NCBI GenBank assembly: GCA_023413605.1
Contig: JAEZPL010000649.1
Location: 1 to 8,528 of the forward strand
Source: Pseudomonadota bacterium
GTDB lineage: Bacteria; Pseudomonadota; Alphaproteobacteria; Azospirillales; Azospirillaceae
Length of the DNA: 8,528 bases
Direction of reading: 5' to 3'
Each line of letters starts with the position of its first letter. Position 1 is the first letter of the stretch. The notes beneath the pieces were generated by a model that made no database searches, was not told where the DNA came from, and worked only from the letters and a program-made list of their open reading frames with translations. The position numbers and the translations under genes are program-made. Below, piece after piece: positions 5,571-8,528 of this stretch.

Positions 5571-6935
5571 ATGTCCGCACCTCCGAAGACGCGTGGTGAA
5601 CCGATCACCGACCGCCGCCAACTGGTGGCTTACCTCGAATCCGGCTGCAAACCGGCCGGGGACTGGCGCATCGGGACCGAGCACGAGAAATTCGCCTATC
5701 GCGTCTCCGACCTCCGTCCGCTGCCCTACGAGGGACCGGACGGCATCGGCGAACTGCTGACGCGCCTTCAGCGCTTCGGCTGGGACCCGGTGGAAGAGAA
5801 CGGCAACATCATCGCCCTGACCCAGGGCATGGCGAACATCACCCTGGAACCCGGCGGGCAGGTCGAACTGTCCGGCGCGCCGCTGGAAAATCTGCACCAG
5901 ACCTGCGCGGAGGTGCACCGCCACCTGCGGCAGGTGAAGGAAGTGGGCGGCGAACTGGGCATCGCCATGATGGGGCTGGGCTTCCAGCCGAAATGGCGCC
6001 GCGACGAGATCCCGTGGATGCCCTAGGGCCGCTACAAGATCATGGGCGACTACATGCCCAAGCGCGGCAGCCTGGGCCTCGACATGATGACCCGGACCTG
6101 CACCGTGCAGGTGAACCTGGACTTCGCGTCGGAAGCCGACATGGTGAAGAAGTTCCGGGTCAGCCTGGCGCTTCAGCCCATCGCGACGGCGCTGTTCGCC
6201 AACTCGCCCTTCACCGAGGGCAAGCCGAACGGCTTCCAGAGCTTCCGCAGCCACATCTGGACCGACACCGACCCCGACCGCACGGGCGACCTGCCCTTCG
6301 TGTTCGAGGACGGTTTCGGGTTCGACCGGTATGTGGACTACCTGCTCGACGTGCCGATGTACTTCGTCTACCGCGACGGAACGTACATCGACGCCTCCGG
6401 CCAGTCCTTCCGCGATTTCATGCAGGGCAAGCTGCCGGCCCTGCCGGGCGAGACCCCGCTGATCACGGACTGGGCCGACCACATGACCACCTCCTTCCCC
6501 GAGGTGCGTCTGAAGAAGTACCTGGAGATGCGCGGCGCCGACGGCGGCCCGTGGCGTCGCCTGTGCGCCCTGCCGGCGCTGTGGGTCGGCCTGCTGTATG
6601 ACGCTCAGGCGCTCGACGCCGCCTGGGACCTCGTGAAGGATTGGACCACGGAGGAGCGCGCCCACCTGCGCGCCAACGTGCCGCGCCACGCCCTGCGCAC
6701 GACCTTCCGCGACCGCACGGTGCGTGAGGTTGCACTGGAGGTGCTGGAGATTGCCCGCGGCGGCCTGTCCCGGCGCGCCCGCAACGACAATTGGGGCGAC
6801 GACGAGGCCCACTTCCTCGACACGCTGCTGAACATCGCCGAGAGCGGCGAGACGCCCGCGGACGAACTTCTGGCGAAGTTCAACGGCCCCTGGGAAGGCA
6901 GCGTGGACCCGGTGTTCCGGGAATACGCGTACTGA
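5571..6935 (+). pseudogene. gshA: Glutamate–cysteine ligase interrupted by an in-frame amber codon (TAG, 6024-6026)
   Basis: This enzyme makes gamma-glutamylcysteine from glutamate, cysteine and ATP, the first step of glutathione synthesis. The frame is the plant/alphaproteobacterial GCS2-like type, 454 positions in all, the usual length. Codons 1-151 contain RIGTEHEKFAY (33-43), GGQVELSGAPLENLHQTCAEV (95-115) and GLGFQPKWRRDEIPWMP (135-151). Codon 152 is TAG, and the same frame continues with GRYKIMGDYMPK, LGLDMMTRTCTVQVNLDF, LFANSPFTEGKPNG and LEMRGADGGPWRRLCALPALWVGLLYD, ending SVDPVFREYAY. Relatives have MPKGRY here, so one AAG-to-TAG change explains the break; no indel or other damage is seen. 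GGGAG 5 bases before the ATG supports the start. As read, only a 151-residue fragment is made, lacking most of the active site. Sequencing error, a recent null mutation, suppression and restart at 6042 are all open. Confidence 0.9.
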
Positions 6936-6942
6936 TCTGCAC

Positions 6943-6992
6943 AAAGAAAAGCCCCTCTCCCGGCAGTGCTGGGAGAGGGGCTTTTCTTTTTT
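6943..6992. terminator. Strong bidirectional intrinsic terminator between gshA and the aminotransferase gene
   Basis: A perfect 19-base stem (6943-6961 with 6971-6989) encloses a 9-base loop. The core is GCCCCTCTCCC paired with GGGAGAGGGGC, flanked by AAAGAAAA on one side and TTTTCTTTTTT on the other. Each strand therefore ends the hairpin in a T-rich tract, as expected for a terminator serving both convergent genes. Confidence 0.95.
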
Positions 6993-6997
6993 GAAAC

Positions 6998-8152
6998 TTA
7001 CGTCTTCCAGGCGATCAGGCGCCGGGCGGCTTCCGCGATCGTCGCTTCCGATCCGGCGAAGCTGAAGCGCACGAAATGGTGGCCGCGGGCCGGGTCGAAG
7101 TCGATGCCCGGTGTGCAGGCGATGCCGGTTTCCGCAAGGATGCGCTTGCAGAAGGCCTCGCTGTCGTTGGTCATGGCCGACACGTCGGCGTAGACGTAGA
7201 AGGCCCCATCCGCCGGCGCCAGCCTGTCGAAGCCGGCCTTGGGCAATTCCTCGAGCAGGATCTTGCGGTTGCGGGCGTAGCGGGCGACGTGGCCGTCCAA
7301 CTCCTCCGTGCAGTCGAAGGCGGCGACGGCGGCCGCCTGCGACAGGCTGGGCGCGGAGATGAACAGATTCTGCGCGAGGCATTCGACCGAGCGGATCAGG
7401 TCGTCCGGCACGATCATCCAGCCCAGCCGCCAGCCGGTCATCGAGAAGTATTTGGAGAAGCTGTTCACCACCAGCGCGCTTTCGCTGACCTCGGCGGCGG
7501 TCACAGCCTCCGGGCCGTAGGTCAAGCCGTGGTAGATCTCGTCCGACACGAGGCGAACGCCGTTCGCGTCGCACCATGCGGCGATTTCCGTCAGCTCCTC
7601 CCGGCTCAGCATCGTGCCGGTCGGGTTGGCGGGGCTGGCGACGATCAGGCCCTGGATCGGCTTGTCGAGTTGTTCCAGCAGCGCAATGGTCGGCTGGAAC
7701 CTGTGTTCCGGCCCGGTCGGCAGTTCCACCGGCTCGACACCGATGGCGGTCAGCGCGTGGCGGTAGGCCGGGTAGCTGGGCGAGGCCATGGCCACACGGT
7801 CGCCCGGATCGAAGGCGGCCAGGAAACCCAGCTGGAAAGCGCCCGAGGAGCCGGTCGTTACGACCACGCGACGATCCGGCACATCGACCTTGTAGCGGTC
7901 GCGGTACCAGCGCGCGATGGCCGAGCGCAGCGCCGGGATGCCGAGCGCGCCGGTGTAGCCCAACACGTCGGCGTCCAGCATGCGGTGGGCGGCCTCCAGC
8001 ACGCCCTTCGGCGCGCCGGTCGAGGGCTGCCCGACCTCCATGTGCAGGACCTCAAGCCCCGCGGCCTCGCGCTCGGCGGCGGCGCGCATGACTTCCATGA
8101 CGAAGAAGGGCGGGATCGCGCCCCGTTTGGAGACTTTCGGGTGTTTGCTCAT
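6998..8152 (-). CDS. PLP-dependent class I/II aminotransferase (fold type I)
   Basis: The 384-residue cytosolic enzyme is an aspartate-aminotransferase-superfamily protein that transfers an amino group to a 2-oxo acid through pyridoxal phosphate. Seen motifs are GYTGALGIPALR (65-76), TTGSSGAFQL for the PLP phosphate (99-108), SPSYPAYR (124-131), NPTG (176-179), DEIYHGL (204-210), the Schiff-base lysine K234 in SFSKYFSMTGWRLGW (231-245), and the substrate-carboxylate arginine R362 in HFVRFSF (359-365). All key residues are present. The substrate cannot be fixed from sequence; alanine, aspartate, aromatic or branched-chain donors are possible. The frame runs back to 8281, but those 43 extra residues are Arg/Pro-rich and overlap the neighbouring gene, so I choose the ATG at 8152 (MSKHPKVSKRG), with only a weak GAG before it. 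It may be co-transcribed with the same-strand ORF 56 bases upstream. Confidence 0.9.
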   Translation of the reverse strand: MSKHPKVSKRGAIPPFFVMEVMRAAAEREAAGLEVLHMEVGQPSTGAPKGVLEAAHRMLDADVLGYTGALGIPALRSAIARWYRDRYKVDVPDRRVVVTTGSSGAFQLGFLAAFDPGDRVAMASPSYPAYRHALTAIGVEPVELPTGPEHRFQPTIALLEQLDKPIQGLIVASPANPTGTMLSREELTEIAAWCDANGVRLVSDEIYHGLTYGPEAVTAAEVSESALVVNSFSKYFSMTGWRLGWMIVPDDLIRSVECLAQNLFISAPSLSQAAAVAAFDCTEELDGHVARYARNRKILLEELPKAGFDRLAPADGAFYVYADVSAMTNDSEAFCKRILAETGIACTPGIDFDPARGHHFVRFSFAGSEATIAEAARRLIAWKT

Positions 8153-8190
8153 GATCTCAAGAAACCGAAATGAAGCTTGGATTTGGTCGG

Positions 8191-8216
8191 GCCGTTCAGT
8201 CGTGCCGTTCAATCGT
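8191..8216. repeat. Tandem 13-bp direct repeat spanning the stop of the right-edge ORF
   Basis: GCCGTTCAGTCGT (8191-8203) is followed immediately by GCCGTTCAATCGT (8204-8216), 12 of 13 bases identical. Read on the minus strand, the ORF's TGA (8211-8209) lies in one copy, and the second copy supplies another TGA out of frame. Confidence 0.8.
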
Positions 8217-8528
8217 CCTGGCGCGCGGTTTCGACCAGGATGCCCAGGCCGTGCGCGCGCGGGTCGGCGGCGAGCTGGCATTCCTTCCAGCCGCTTTCGA
8301 TGGAGGTCTGGCAGGCGACGAAAGTCGACCGGCCGGGAACGTTGGTGGGGCGGTTGGCCTGGAAGGCGCTGCCCGTCTCCTTGTCCAGCACGGCGGGCAG
8401 AGCGGCGGCCAGCAGGGCGGCCGGGCCGGCGGCCGGGCCGTCGTTGCCCGACGGGGTGCCGGTGCCGGCGAACTGCGTCCGCCCGACGATGGCGTTGGTC
8501 AGCAGGGCCGGCGCGCCGAAGCCGGCGC
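8209..8528 (-). CDS. Unrecognised protein, C-terminal 105 residues (runs off right edge)
   Basis: The minus-strand frame is open from the window edge to a TGA at 8211-8209. It begins AGFGAPALLTNAIVGRTQF, passes through a Gly/Ala/Pro-rich stretch with GTGTPSGNDGPAAGP, and ends with a better-ordered part containing NRPTNVPGRSTFVACQTS, GWKECQLAADPRAHGLGILV and a polar tail. Two cysteines lie 12 residues apart in that part (FVACQ and KECQL). I do not recognise the family and see no catalytic motif. The real start lies outside the window; an internal GTG at 8391 is not a convincing start because the frame continues upstream without a break. Same-strand position 56 bases before the aminotransferase gene suggests possible co-transcription. 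Composition and codon use look native. Confidence 0.6.
   Translation of the reverse strand, partial: AGFGAPALLTNAIVGRTQFAGTGTPSGNDGPAAGPAALLAAALPAVLDKETGSAFQANRPTNVPGRSTFVACQTSIESGWKECQLAADPRAHGLGILVETARQDD

Noticed and set aside
6024..6026. Amber codon of gshA as programmed pyrrolysine or other recoding
   Set aside because: Nothing in the window points to a pyrrolysine system, relatives have an ordinary lysine at this place, and no recoding structure is evident. A point mutation or sequencing error is simpler.
5457..7577. A 706-codon open frame on the minus strand opposite gshA and in another frame of the aminotransferase gene
   Set aside because: It is a high-GC shadow: the translation is Arg/Gln/His/Gly-rich, has no domain, and overlaps two genes with clear family motifs as well as the terminator.
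8153..8281. N-terminal extension of the aminotransferase to 8281
   Set aside because: The added 43 residues are Arg/Pro-rich, overlap the upstream ORF out of frame, and are not part of the fold.

Overview
The window is GC-rich, densely packed chromosomal DNA that looks alphaproteobacterial, most like Azospirillum or a related Rhodospirillales. That placement is inferred from base composition, from the plant-type glutamate–cysteine ligase (GCS2-like, about 454 residues) and from the ubiquinone gene types; no 16S rRNA or other decisive marker is present. I see no tRNA, rRNA, insertion sequence, CRISPR array or phage gene. The content is mostly housekeeping.

Left part (1-2571, all minus strand): the N-terminal two thirds of ubiD (prenylated-FMN 4-hydroxybenzoate decarboxylase) runs off the left edge. 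Upstream of it lies a tight two-gene unit: a METTL20-like lysine methyltransferase, followed after 3 bases by an AlkC/AlkD-type HEAT-repeat DNA glycosylase. A 140-base divergent gap then leads to a plus-strand gene (2712-3533) for a secreted CHAP-domain peptidoglycan hydrolase whose tail carries three PGRKP-type motifs.

Middle part (3569-5468): ubiA (4-hydroxybenzoate polyprenyltransferase, minus) converges on the CHAP gene and diverges from rsmE (16S rRNA m3U1498 methyltransferase, plus), which has a perfect TATAAT upstream. ubiA and ubiD encode successive ring-modification steps of ubiquinone synthesis, but here they are separated by unrelated genes.

Right part (5571-8528): gshA, the first enzyme of glutathione synthesis, follows rsmE. 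Its reading frame is full length and well conserved except for one in-frame amber codon, TAG at 6024-6026, where plant and bacterial relatives have lysine (MPKGRY). This is the most striking observation in the window. A long bidirectional terminator hairpin separates gshA from a convergent PLP-dependent aminotransferase. Upstream of that lies the C-terminal 105 residues of an unrecognised protein that runs off the right edge.

Smaller oddities are short imperfect tandem duplications spanning the stop codons of two different genes (rsmE and the right-edge ORF), a cluster of TGAYT-containing repeats between rsmE and gshA, and an AT-rich run of rare codons inside rsmE. I found no convincing new multi-gene system.
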